Made by a program: the position numbers and the translations under genes. Of a DNA stretch of 64,000 bases, positions 33,886 through 44,974 are shown in pieces (position 1 is the stretch's first letter; each line of letters opens with the position of its first letter). Source of the stretch: Neckera pumila (taxonomy: Eukaryota; Streptophyta; Bryopsida; Hypnales; Neckeraceae); contig OZ018409.1 in the NCBI GenBank assembly GCA_963969595.1, positions 2,420,501 to 2,484,500 on the forward strand, in the 5' to 3' direction. The notes beneath the pieces are model-generated. The model worked only from the letters and a program-made list of their open reading frames with translations, searched no databases and had not been told where the DNA came from.

Positions 33886-34473
33886 ATGGAGAACCCAGAT
33901 GAGAGATGCCTGCTGCATCAGGCTGCGTTCAAGCATCGCGACGTCATTGCCACATCTCCGAAGTGGCTGGAGCTGGAGAGGGAGCGCGAGCTTGAACGCA
34001 TCGCCAAAGCCAAACGAGATGCAGCACCAATTGCTGAGCAGTATCTATTGAACAGTAATGAGATATGCCTGCTCCATCAGCCTGCGTTCAAGCATCGCGA
34101 CATCATTGCCACATCTCCGAAGTGGCTGGAGTTGGAGAGGGAGCGCGAGCTTGAACGCATCGCCAGACCCAAACGAGATGCAGCACCAATTGCTGAGCAA
34201 AATCTATTGAACAGTAATGAGAATGAGCGAGCGATGAAGATTCGCTTAGCGATCAGGGAACAACTCCAATTCCGCAGGGCGGCCCGGAGGGCATCCCGTC
34301 GTGCCATGAACGCGATGAAGAAGACGGTCGAGATTGCGGACGGGATCTCCGATTTTCCCTTGTTCATGACTGCGACTTCGAAGTCGGCTCGCTCGAGGTC
34401 GCGAACTGTTTTCGAGTACGTGACCGGTCTCAAGTTGGTTCAGGAGACTGAGGACGACGTACGGGAATTCTAG
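33886..34473 (+). CDS. Unknown charged protein with duplicated 54-aa repeat
   Basis: A 195-aa frame from the ATG at 33886. Two almost identical repeats (about residues 4-57 and 58-111) share CLLHQ, AFKHRD and IATSPKWLELERERELERIA and end QYLLNS/QNLLNS; the coding DNA is likewise duplicated (33895-34056 / 34057-34218). A basic region (REQLQFRRAARRASRRAMNA) and an acidic C-terminus follow. Strong Glu/Arg alternation predicts helix or coiled coil. No domain recognised, signal peptide absent. Both repeats stay in frame with few substitutions, which argues that it is, or recently was, translated. It could be lineage-specific. Confidence 0.6.
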   Translation: MENPDERCLLHQAAFKHRDVIATSPKWLELERERELERIAKAKRDAAPIAEQYLLNSNEICLLHQPAFKHRDIIATSPKWLELERERELERIARPKRDAAPIAEQNLLNSNENERAMKIRLAIREQLQFRRAARRASRRAMNAMKKTVEIADGISDFPLFMTATSKSARSRSRTVFEYVTGLKLVQETEDDVREF

Positions 34474-35840
34474 CAACTTGATGAATTAGTCCATCTGTGA
34501 GTAGTGACAGAGTGTTGATCTCCGATGCAAAGCCTTAATTACAGTCAGGCAGCTACCATAGCATCGTCAATTTCGTTACTTTGACGAGATTCTGGAACCG
34601 AAAATTGTGGCATATATCTGCACGAGGTCAAATTTCAGGCCACAAACTAGGATCGTACAGGTATGGATTTATGTATCCTGGTGTGAGTGCGTCCTGAACC
34701 AAAGTTTTGGAATATATGCCGCCAATTTAATGAAATTGAGGTTTAATTAGTCAATCAATCTGTTTTAGAGTGGGCTAGATATTGAAGTACGAGAAGTACG
34801 TGTTGCAAAATCGTGTATTAGCCGGAACTGGAATATATCTTTGACAGTTTGGCAGCTTGAATGCCGTAATATCTCTTTGCCGGTCTGTCCGGTCCATGCA
34901 TGATTGTCGTTTAGGTAACAGAAAATGTGAATTACTTGTGATAAAGTTTTGTTTAATCATGTCGCAGCACATAAGCACATTCTGTGCTATACTAGTACAG
35001 CACATAAGCACATTTTATTCTGTACTAGTACAGAAGACCATAAGTTAATTGCATTTGTTTTTGGAACGGTTTCACAGTGGCCGCTGGAAACTGAGTAGCA
35101 TATTTACAATCATGGTGTCTAGTACTTACAGCATTGTGCAATATATTTGCAACTATATTAGATTGTAATTTTTTTTAAGAATGTAAGAATCACAGTTACA
35201 GAATATTGCATTGGTTCCGTGCCCACTGCCTAGGACTTCCGCAACATGTTTACAGCACTATTGCAATGGTTTGCAATAGACCATGAGTTTAAGGCATTAT
35301 TCAGAACTGATACAAAACCACAGCAAACTAATTGATGATGTGCTGCAACTTTACTTCCTATTGTGGGGCTAAATCCAAATTTCAGGCTACTTCAATTCTA
35401 TGAGTTGATTTGTTTACACCTTCGGTATTTGAAAAATGACGAAAATAATATAATTCGTTTGATTTCACGTTCACTTGGAGTACGATTCATCAATAGGCAC
35501 CAACTCAAAGCATTTTTAGCTCAATCAATAAATTTTTGACAAATCTTTAATGGTATGGTTAGAATACTTGAAGTTTTCACGAACCAGTGCCTTTCATCAT
35601 CTTGATTGTCTATGAAATCAAGCAAATGGCTTCCACGGCAGTTATAAAAAAACTTTGCTTCCTTCAAATTTTTAATAATTTCAATGATTGTCAAATATAT
35701 ATCATTCTATCATTAAATATACATTGTCATATATAGGAAGAGGCTCAAAAACAATTTGGGCATTAACAACAGCCCCTACAAAAGTGCCCAAAATAGTCCA
35801 CACAAGATGTAGAAATGGAAGTGATTTTGTATGGTAAGAA
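34474..35840. other. Intergenic with a small tandem repeat
   Basis: Reverse and partial copies of the cluster motif lie near 34569 and 34712. At 34966-35035 a unit of about 33 bp (CAGCACATAAGCACATT then TACTAGTA) occurs twice. No gene. Confidence 0.45.
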
Positions 35841-35848
35841 ACTGCCAT

Positions 35849-36233
35849 CCCACATTAGAAGAAATATCAACCCTCTGATGGGCTACTCTAGAGTGACAAA
35901 CCAAGTTATTAAAAAGCTTGGTCTGTCACTCCAACTGATTGCTATGGTGAACAGTCAGAGTAGCTGACTACTCACCGGAGCAGTTAGATTTTGCAAAAGT
36001 CTTTTCTTTTTTCTTTATTTATTTAATTTTTAATTTTAAAATATTTTTTTAAGATTAAAAAAAAATATTATTAATTTTTTATTTGTGGATTTTGGTTCTT
36101 GCACCACTGTCACAGCAGAAACTGCTGTGCGGAAATAGGAAAAAAACGAATTTTTGAGCAAAAAAAAAGTAAATTTCAGGGTACACCAGAGGGCTATGGA
36201 GTAGCCTTCCAAAGGCTTGAAACTTTCTCTAAT
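35849..36233 (+). mobile_element. Family B MITE-like element, copy B3
   Basis: Bounded by ACATTAGAAGAAATATCAACC and CTTGAAACTTTCTCTAAT. Contains GAGCAGTTAGATTTTGCAAA and CACTGTCACAGCAGAAAC. Best-preserved full-length copy (about 385 bp). Confidence 0.7.
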
Positions 36234-36960
36234 CAATATATGTGGTTTTAGACTATTGAGTAAAAATTTGAAGATGAAAGCTTGACCGCTCCTTGTCAAA
36301 AAATAGGAATTGTGTTCAAATTAGAATTTCAAACCTCACTTTAGTATAGTAGAATAACCTTTTTAAAAACATTTGGGTTAAAAATGTTGGACAATCAAGC
36401 TAATCTGTTTCATCTCCAAAAATCCATTTGTAAAATGTAATATTGAGTGTTCATCCAACAAAAATTATGGACAAAATTCAAAGGAAATATTTGAATATGT
36501 AAAAAAAAATGGTTTTTCCAACCTTTCTTTGAAATTTGTCCATAACTTTTGATTGGAGATTTGAAATCTCAAATGGGTTTTAAAGAATGAAAGTTGGCTT
36601 GATTTTTCAACTTTCTATAATTCAAAATTTAAAAAAAGTTTATGATTATTTCAAAAATCCAAGATGATGCCTGAAATTCTAAATTGAACACAATTTGTAC
36701 CTTCACTTCACTCTGAGCGGTTGAGTTCCAGATAATTCTAATTTACATATCATATATAGATTGTATTACCTCATACCACCCTATTTGTATTAAGATCTTC
36801 TCTACTCATTTTTAAGTATAGAAAATAAGTGGATTTAGAAGCTATAAGAGAATGCTACCAAATATTTTAATTTCCTTAAAATTTCGTGTTAAATATCCTA
36901 AATTTTAGTTCATGGAGACACAACACCTTTAAAATCAAAGAGAATGTTATCCAATGTTAG
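36234..36960. other. AT-rich intergenic, nothing identified
   Basis: No supported feature. Confidence 0.4.
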
Positions 36961-36964
36961 TGAT

Positions 36965-37712
36965 TTAACCCTTAAAGGCCCAAAGCCTTTTCTAACTCAA
37001 AATCCATTCAAAAATGCCATTTCTAGAGCATGCATCAAAAAAATTTAAAAAATTGCTTTTTTGGAAATGTAACCGTAGGCTCTTGTAGTTCACTTGTGTG
37101 AGAATACGTAGTAAAAATTTTGTGAGGTTTGACCATACAGATTGCAAGATATTTACTATCAAATTTTTTATTTTTTTTTCCACAATGCCCGAAATTTTTA
37201 GATGCCTCTGACCGCCGTTTGCTAAATTCTTTCCACTACAAACCTCCAATTTAAATTTTTTTCTTATAGGAAAACATCTTAGGCATGTGCATGCCAATTT
37301 TCAAGGCAATCCAAGTAAACATTCAAAAAAATTAAAATCTACCACAATGTCCAAAGAATTGACAATACACTAAGCCATTTTTCAATCAATTTTACCATCA
37401 CAGTGATTCAAACTTTTCCACTCTTAAATGTTTCCTTAGAACCACTTCCAACTTTTTCATTTTCCAAAAAAGTGATTTTTGAAGGATTTTTTGAGCTGCC
37501 CAGGCTGCCCGCCAAGTAATAAAAAACACATATCATGCAATAACTTTTTAATTGTGTAGTCAAAAGTCATGAAAATTATTGGACCTTAAAGCTACTCCTT
37601 AGGCACATGCTTTTTGAAATTTTCAAAGAAAAAAAATAAAAACTCTGTTCGAAGTGAGCTGCCTAAAATTGCTATGTTGCCAAAAAATGGTATTTGGTCC
37701 TTTAGGGGTTAA
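36965..37712 (+). mobile_element. Family A TTAA element, copy A4 (best termini)
   Basis: 748 bp from TTAACCCTTAAAGGCCCAAA to TTTGGTCCTTTAGGGGTTAA. The ends are inverted copies at about 17 of 20 positions, and both termini are TTAA. No reading frame of note, so it is non-autonomous. It represents a subgroup also seen at 39892 (right end) and 49014-49923. Confidence 0.85.
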
Positions 37713-37726
37713 GTATAGGGGTGATT

Positions 37727-38712
37727 GCAAGAAACAACTATCCTATTTGTTGTATTTTATAACAGTATTCATGATTTTTTTTGGCTAATGTATACACTTT
37801 TAAGATGAAGATAACCACCAAAGGAAAAGCTTAGGAAAATTCTCAAAGTAGGAGAACTAGAAAGTGTCAAAACTAAAGAAAATTGATACTTTGATGTTTT
37901 CATTAGTTAAAAATATGAAATAAAATGAAATAAACAAAATAGAGATTAGGAAAAATTTTAGGCCTCAAAAAGGCTGCAAGTTTTGAACCCCTAGATGCAA
38001 TTAAAGAAGAAATAAAATGATTTATTATTTTTCATTATTTTTAATTTAGCATCTGATGTAGTACTACTGGTGCCAAGTCAAAGCTACATCAGATTTTACT
38101 ATTTTTTTCATTATTTTTTTTCATTATTTTTTTTCCCTCAATTTTTTTTTAAAAATAAATGATTTTTTTAATTTTTTTTGTACTTGCACCGCGGGGTGCC
38201 AAAAAATAAAAGCTTAACGCCCTCTGCAAGATTCAGATTTTTCCTAATGAATCAATTGGCCATTTGTAACACCTCTACGGAGATGGTCATTTACCAAAGA
38301 AAGTACCAAAAATATGTTTTATATCTTTCAAAATCCAAGCTATATAAAGCTCACTTTGTGGACTTCTACACCATATAAAATTAAATATTTTTAGTATTCC
38401 TTTGGGCCATAGCTATAAGTCTACTAGAAGACCATCTTTTCTAAATTTTAGCTCCAAATTTTATTTTTATGGGTACTACTAGAATACTAACAAAACCCAA
38501 ATTAGAATTTGTGATATAAATTTGGAGTCTATTTTTATATAGTAAAACATTTTTGAAAATAGGTGAAAATTTTAGCAAGGTATATAATAGTCATGAATAC
38601 CTTATCTATAAATCTTGAGTCATTTGGAGCCAAAACACAAAAATTGAGGCCCAAAAACAAAAAAGATGCAAGGTGTGATAGAAAAAGGACAAGTGTTTCT
38701 TGCAATCATCCA
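37727..38712 (+). mobile_element. Family C element, complete copy C2
   Basis: About 986 bp between GGGTGATTGCAAGAAACA and TGTTTCTTGCAATCATCC, which are inverted copies; the similarity runs on inward into the CTATTTGTTG / GTGTGATAG region with decay. No transposase and no obvious target duplication, so the superfamily is not assigned. It contains a small hairpin, TCTGATGTAG / CTACATCAGA, at about 38053-38094. Confidence 0.75.
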
Positions 38713-38949
38713 ATTGTAGAATATTATTTGTACCTACAAGAAAAAAATTGGAGTTTATATTGTCTTTTTTTGGACAATGATAAAAATGTTTTACATCCGC
38801 AGCTTCAATTCTAGCTAAAAGGAAATGATACCTTCCATAAACAATAATGCATTAATCAAGTTTGAAAAATAAGCTTAATCTTAACCACAATAGAGAGACA
38901 ACTAGAAATATATCCATATCTTCACTAATAGAAAGGTGATCCCGCGGGC

Positions 38950-40745
38950 ATGAAGGACCAAATTCTCTAGTGCAAGAGCATGGTTCTTCAGGCTTCTTTA
39001 GACACTATACTGTGCCCAAATGGGCCTTTGGAACCATGCTCTTAGATAAATGATTTATTCCCTAGGACTACCTCTCTATTCAGTTATTCAATATGATTTT
39101 TTCAAACTTTTTTTGAGCATGTAGTTTCTCATAAGCTTCGCGTAGATACAAATTTCATCAAAATCCAAGTTATTCTCAAGAAGTTATGAACATTTGAATA
39201 AAAAATTTAGTTCGTTCTACTGCTGCCCCTCAAGCATTCTACCTTTGACTCCCAAAGGACAGCAAAGGTGGCAAGAGAGGAGAGTTAGGCTATTGTTGTG
39301 CCTATTGGAAGGTCACATTAGGCTTTAGGAGCTTCTAAAAGTTAGAGATTTTGAGGTTTTCCATTTTCTTCCTACTTCTCAAATATAAGTGCATCTTTCA
39401 GTCCACTGTTTAGATTTTCTATATCTAAAAATATGTGATGGGAAAATTGATTTGAAAATGGCCTAGTGTATTGTCAATTTTTGGAACATTGTGACAGATT
39501 TTAATTTTTTGAGACTCCATACCTACCTACAAACTAGAATTCCTAATAACTCTCACCGCATTAAACAAAATGGAGTGATTCAAACTTTTCCACTCTTAAA
39601 TGTTTCCTTAGAACTACTTCCAACTGTTTCATTTTTCAAAAAAGTGATTTTTGAAGGAGTTTTTTGAGCTGCCCGGGCTGCCCGGGCTCCCCGCCGAGTA
39701 ACAAAAACCACATATCACGTAGTAACTTTTTAACCATATAGTCAAAAGTTATGAAAATTGTTGGACCTTAAAGCTACTCCTCGGGCACATATTTTGTGAA
39801 ATTTTCAAATAAAAAAAATAAAAAAATCCGTTCGTAGTGAGCTGCCCAAAATCTCTATGTTGCCAAAAAACGATTTTTGGTCCTTTAGGGGTTAATTAGA
39901 AATATTCTAATACTTGTAAAATTTTAAGATGATTCTTATTATTGACCATAATTGCCTTTATAAAGAACAAAATACAACTAATTTTATTTTCTATTGAATA
40001 TATTGGAACCTTAATATTTGTTTGGAAACAAATTATATATTGGCTTATATAAAAGCTACAACAATACTCATTAATAATTATATGCAAACTTGGTTAACTT
40101 TGTGAGTTTCAAAGCATTCTCAATTAGACCATCCAAAGATCAAGAAATAATGAAAAGACTCCTTTAAAGATAAAAACTTCAATCGTGCTAAATCAAAACT
40201 TTTCAAATGTTGTGAAATCAAGTAAATGTAAGTAAATATAAAGAGTAAACAAGGAGCCTTGAGGTGAAATAACTTCCGTAAAATAAAAAATTTCAAATGA
40301 GAGAGAATAGTTGTTTTATTCCCGCATTTCTCTCGCAGGCCGCTCCTTCGTACACCTCCTTCGCCGATTGATGAGCACTGGTCTCCGTCTTTTGCGTTTG
40401 TGCAACTCCCATCGATCGGGATTGTCCATCAGGTTGTTTTTCTGGACCATTCGAATTGGCTTCTTCTAATCAATTCAAGCTACTTTGTGTGAGCTCCCGC
40501 AAGCAAACAGCGCATGCTGTTCTTTGTTTCCTGCAAGTTGCCGTTTGCATTCATTCATGCCGATCCGTTCTAAATTTGTGAAGGAGAGTTGTCTTAGGTG
40601 TTGACAGGAAGGGGTTATAAAAAGAGAGCATTTGAAGTGTATTACCATCAGTACTCTGGAGAATTTTAGAAAAGAGGTGACGCGGAACTGTTTTTCTTCT
40701 TTCAGCCGTTTTCTTTTTCAATTCTAGTTGTTCTTTCTTGCATCG
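38950..40745. repeat. Segmental duplication, copy 2 (upstream of expansin)
   Basis: Collinear with 17960-19710, interrupted by family A sequence (about 39100-39895). The final block at 40395-40745 is the most similar and is partly repeated again at about 40745-41000. Confidence 0.8.
39410..39895 (+). mobile_element. Family A TTAA element, copy A5 (rearranged)
   Basis: The right half and right terminus (GGTCCTTTAGGGGTTAA) match A4. The stretch 39427-39510 is instead the reverse complement of A4 sequence near 37310-37390, so the copy contains an internal inversion or a fused inverted partner. The left terminus was not found. Confidence 0.65.
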
Positions 40746-41565
40746 GATCAATTCAAAGCCACCTTGTGTTAATTCATTTGCTGTTCATTGTTTCCTGTAA
40801 GTTTATATTGCATTCATTCATGTCCGTTCCGATTTTGTGAAGTAGAGTTGTCGTAGGTGTTGCAAAAAGCCAAAAAGCTAGTCTAAGTTGTGTCTTACAA
40901 TCACTAATCTGGAGATATCTAAAGAGTATGTAGCGTGGAATGGTTTTTCTTCTTTCACTGGATTTCTTTTCAATTCGAGTTGCCTTTGCTTCATCCGACC
41001 ATTTCAATTCCGGCAGAAGATTGAATGTGCGGTTCATCCTTTTCTGTTGAAAAAGAACATACCGTCGTCTTCATTCTAATGAGCTCCGCTTTTGTGAAGT
41101 GGCGTCATCTCAATTGTGGTCCGAGTTGCCAAAAGTAAGCGGTTGTGATAGAAGAGTCTTAGAAGCGTTTTTGCTACTCTTGTGGACATGATAAGACACG
41201 ACAAAACGAGGATTTGGAAACGTTCTTCTTGTTTAGTTCCTTTTTGTCAGGCTGATTTTTCTTCCGGCTTTTGTTATTAAAAGAGCCTCATACTTAGAGA
41301 ACTAAAAGAGAATACTGTCTGATCTCGTAGATGCATAGAAGTGCGCAAAAAAATATAAGCCTAGTTGAATTGAACCTTGATTGAGCTAGAACGTACTGGT
41401 GCGCCTAGCTATCGGAAAATGAAAGAGAAATGACACCTGTCACCGGAATAAATAATAATAGTTCGTAATTGAGTGACGCGCATAGAGCACCACGATGTCT
41501 TGCTATGCTCTGGACTCACAATAGATACTATTTTGTGGAGTTACGGTTGGACTGTGTGGTACAAT
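40746..41565 (+). promoter_or_regulatory. Upstream region of the expansin gene
   Basis: Partial tandem copies of the duplicated block continue to about 41000, with weaker echoes to 41240. No gene. The promoter probably lies at 41000-41790. Confidence 0.4.
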
Positions 41566-41660
41566 ATGTCAATGTCGTTAAATTGGCGGTATTCCATGAC
41601 ATTGGCACATTTCAAACCGCGAAGCCTGTATCGTAAATCTATACCAGTCCTAGCTTTATG
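41566..41660 (+). promoter_or_regulatory. Cluster motif upstream of expansin
   Basis: Contains GTCAATGTCGTTAAATTGGC, TATTCCATGACATTGGC and TCAAACCGCGAAGCCTG, the fullest copy of a small repeat shared with the AP2-like and 33.9-kb gene flanks. A further copy lies in the expansin intron at about 42437. Confidence 0.6.
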
Positions 41661-41794
41661 AGTTTCCGTGTTGCAGTATGTCAAACCTTTTGGTGCGAGA
41701 ATCCCGGCATTTCAACTGTTTAAATGTCATAAGAGATTCTTGCAATCTCACGTCGTTTCTAAACTTCGATGATTTCTTTGATTGCAGAGACATC

Positions 41795-43002
41795 ATGGAG
41801 ATGACCTCCGCCTTCGGAATGAAAGCGGCGTTTGCAGCGGTGCTTGTTTTGTTGGCGCTCTCTTCGGTTCCAGCGGATGGAACGCCCAGCTGGGCGCCCA
41901 AGGGATGGGGCTTCGCCCACGCCACATTCTACGGTTCTCGTGATGGCCACGGAACGGAGGGAGGCGCTTGTGCATACCAAAACACGTTCTCTCGTGGCTA
42001 CAGCACCAGGACTGCCGCGCTGAGCACTGCTTTGTTCCGAGGAGGAACATCTTGTGGCGCCTGTTTCGAGCTCCGATGCGTGAAAATCAAGGAAACTCCG
42101 ACGAAGAAGAACTGGTGCTGGAATTACGCTCGATCCATGACCATCACGGCCACTAACTTATGTCCGCGAAACTCCCAGGGCGGGTGGTGCAATTTTCCCC
42201 AAGAACACTTCGATCTGTCGATGCCTGCATTTTCAAACCTCGCGAAGTTCGAAGGCGGTGTTATCCCCGTGTACTACCGGAGGTAATTGCTGTTGACTGC
42301 AATTCTTGTATTGAAATTCTTGTGAGACTCTATATAATGCCTGCAGTTGAATTAATTTGTGAAACATACCGTAGACCTAATTGCTTAGAAGAAAAAATTA
42401 TACTTTGTTGAAACTCCGTATACATGAAGAAATTAACTTCAGCTCCGTTAAATTGGCAGTAATCCATGAGTCATTTTAACATTTACCGAAGCTGGCTGCA
42501 GCTTGCTGTGCCTGTTGATATGCAAATTAGTATGTAAATTGTCATTCATGCACAACACTGTGTACCACAAATGTAGGATTTCCGCCCTCATCCCCCTCTT
42601 GGCTCCATAAATTATTTCGTTTCCTTCTTTTCTTTTGAGGATTCACCGTGCCACTAAATCATGGAATTGACGTTAATTGTTGTACGTACTGGCAGGGTTC
42701 ACTGTGTGAAACACGGTGGAATTCGCTTCACTATGGGCGGCAATCCTTGGTTCCTGATGATCCTCATCCACAACGTAGGTGGGGCTGGCAATGTGAAGTC
42801 TGTAAAGATTCATAGTGCCTCCATGGGATGGATCCCCATGTACCGCAACTGGGGTGCCCTCTGGACACTCCCAAGGAAACTAAAAGGCTCCCTTTCTTTC
42901 ATGATCACTGCCGGGGACCGACGAGTCCTTGTTGCATCGAACGCTGTCGGTGCAGGGTGGAAGTTTGGGCAGACGTGGGAGGCGAAGTCAAACTTCCGGT
43001 GA
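41795..43002 (+). CDS. Alpha-expansin
   Basis: Exons 41795-42282 and 42696-43002 give 264 aa, normal for the family. A signal peptide occupies about residues 1-29. The six-stranded barrel domain carries GWGFAHATFYG, the Cys-rich EGGACAYQN (in place of the common GGACGYGN), TSCGACFELRC, TITATNLCPRN and the HFD triad at 138-140 (WCNFPQEHFDLSMPAF). The C-terminal wall-binding domain has IRFTMGG, NVGGAGNV, MGWIPMYRNWG and GWKFGQTWE with its aromatic residues. Expansins loosen cell walls at acid pH without hydrolysis and are secreted. Only one intron is present, at the domain junction after YYR. The C-terminus SNFR replaces the usual GGQF-like end. The upstream in-frame ATG at 41678 is less likely because the signal peptide starts at 41795. 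Confidence 0.93.
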
Positions 43003-43559
43003 TTTCAATTCGTAAAATGCAAAACTGAAAGGGAGTGTTTGGAAATTAGACATTCCCATGGATCTCCATCTTCACAGGAAGAGGCCAAGAGGGAGGGATG
43101 GAGGGTCCTGACTAACTAGACCGACTTGATTCTTGGTCTTGCAGGCGAGATATTTGCAGTCTAATAAATTGTGGCAGTGCCCATTCATCTAGCAGGTAGG
43201 AATCATTTCGCCTTGAATGTTCTATCAAGTCAAGCTTGATGAAAATTTACAATAAAGTGGATGGAGTCTCTGCAATGTTAGGTTACTGCTGTGTGCCGCG
43301 TGATGCTCACTTGTTTTCGAAGTGCTACCTTTACTTGCTAAACCTGGAAGGATGCCGCGTTATGCCGAAGGTAGGCACTCAAAAATTATTCAATTTTTGG
43401 ACCAATGGGTGCATTCTTCATTCCTACAAAGATTTGAAGAGTCATCTATAAGCTACTTTTTGGTCTCAAGTTTGCAAGGCTTGTAGGACTAACTATGAAA
43501 GGACAAGAATTATCATCAAGTACTTTGCCAAGAATGATTCAATTTTTGGACCTATTAAA
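43003..43559. other. 3' flank of expansin, intergenic
   Basis: No further gene recognised. Confidence 0.4.
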
Positions 43560-43801
43560 ATAGTCAGCTTTTGTATTTTTTTTTTTTTTTTCAAATTTTA
43601 AATTTTTTTTATAAGATTAAAAAAAATTAAATAATTAATTTTTTATTCACAAATTTGGATTTGTGCGCTACTGTAAGAGCAGAAATTGTTGTGTAGAAAC
43701 AAGGCAAAAATTAAATTTTCAACTACAAAGAACACTATTTCAGGGTTCTTTGGAGGACTGTGGAGTAGAACTTTGGAGGCCTGAAATTTTCTCTAATGTA
43801 C
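43560..43801 (+). mobile_element. Family B MITE-like element, copy B4 (left-truncated)
   Basis: Poly-T at 43572-43590, CGCTACTGTAAGAGCAGAAA and the right end GGAGGCCTGAAATTTTCTCT followed by AATG match family B. Confidence 0.65.
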
Positions 43802-44050
43802 TGTTTGGCCACCTTGTCCTTCCAAGGTTACAAACCATCCAACTTAAGGGAGATTCTAGCCACAATTACACAAAAAAATAATTGAAGGTTCAAGGACACA
43901 TTCTTGGATTTATTTTAACTACTAAATGACCAATTGACTATTTTCTGGACTTTGCCCAACTTTTGAAAGCATTTTGGGTAAGATTTATATTTATAACTTT
44001 TAGTACACTTTTCTATGCAAATTAGATCTATTTGTCTTTTTATTTTTTAC

Positions 44051-44974
44051 TTAACCCCTAAAGTTCCATTTCTATGTTTTCATCAAAAAATGCTCAAAAA
44101 TTGCCATTATTAGTACAAATATCCAATTTTTGAAAAAAAAGCTTTCTTTGACACATATAACCATAGGAGCTTGTAGTATGCTGACTTGATAACATGTGGT
44201 AAGAATTTCAAAAATTTCCAGTGCAGGGATTGCAAGTTATAAGCATTCAAATTCTTTGAAATCATTTTTGGGGCCTTGCAAAAAATAGGGCAGTTGCACT
44301 TCACAAGCTCACTTCTTGATGAAAAAATGTCCAAAATGATGGTGCTTCTTTGGATTCTTTTTCCTAGACAAGTTTGGTACATGCTTGAAAAATTTCACTT
44401 CATTTGGAATTGTACATTATATAGGAAAAAATAGTAAGTAGATAGTAGTAAAGAATGATTCAAAATATAAAATTGTCAAGAATTTAATTATAGAATTGAA
44501 AAATGCCAATCCCAATGGTTGCAATGTTCCAATAAATAATGTACATCCTATGATCTTATTAATTTCAAAAAACATTGAAAATTGAGTAAGATAAAGGACT
44601 TCAAAGTTTATTTTAGAATAGAGAATCCATAATTGCTAGCAAACTAAAAATCTTCATAACTTTTGACCCATTGATCAAAATGGATGATCCAAAGCTTTTT
44701 CCGTAACTCTAGAAAACCAATTTCAAGTTTCTTTCTAAAAAAAGTGATTTTTTCTTATCTGCCCAAACTGCCCAGTTACAAAAAAAAGTAACATATTAGG
44801 CCATAACTTTTGACTCACATTTCCAAATGTCATGAAATTTAGTGCATATGAAAGATATTCCTTGCTCCCACCTTTTGTTAAAATTTCAGCCTAAAATATA
44901 GAAGTTTCTAGTCACACGTACCTACCCAAATTTTCATACAACCAAAAAACGCATGCCAGTCCTTTAAAAGTTCA
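44051..44974 (+). mobile_element. Family A TTAA element, copy A6
   Basis: Starts TTAACCCCTAAAGTTCC; the right end has decayed to CCTTTAAAAGTTCAA. The interior is close to A2 (GCTCAAAAATTGCCATTATT, TAACATGTGG). Non-coding. Confidence 0.75.

Noticed and set aside
41678..41794. Upstream in-frame ATG extending the expansin by 39 residues
   Set aside because: The extension lacks signal-peptide character and would bury the clear signal peptide starting at 41795.
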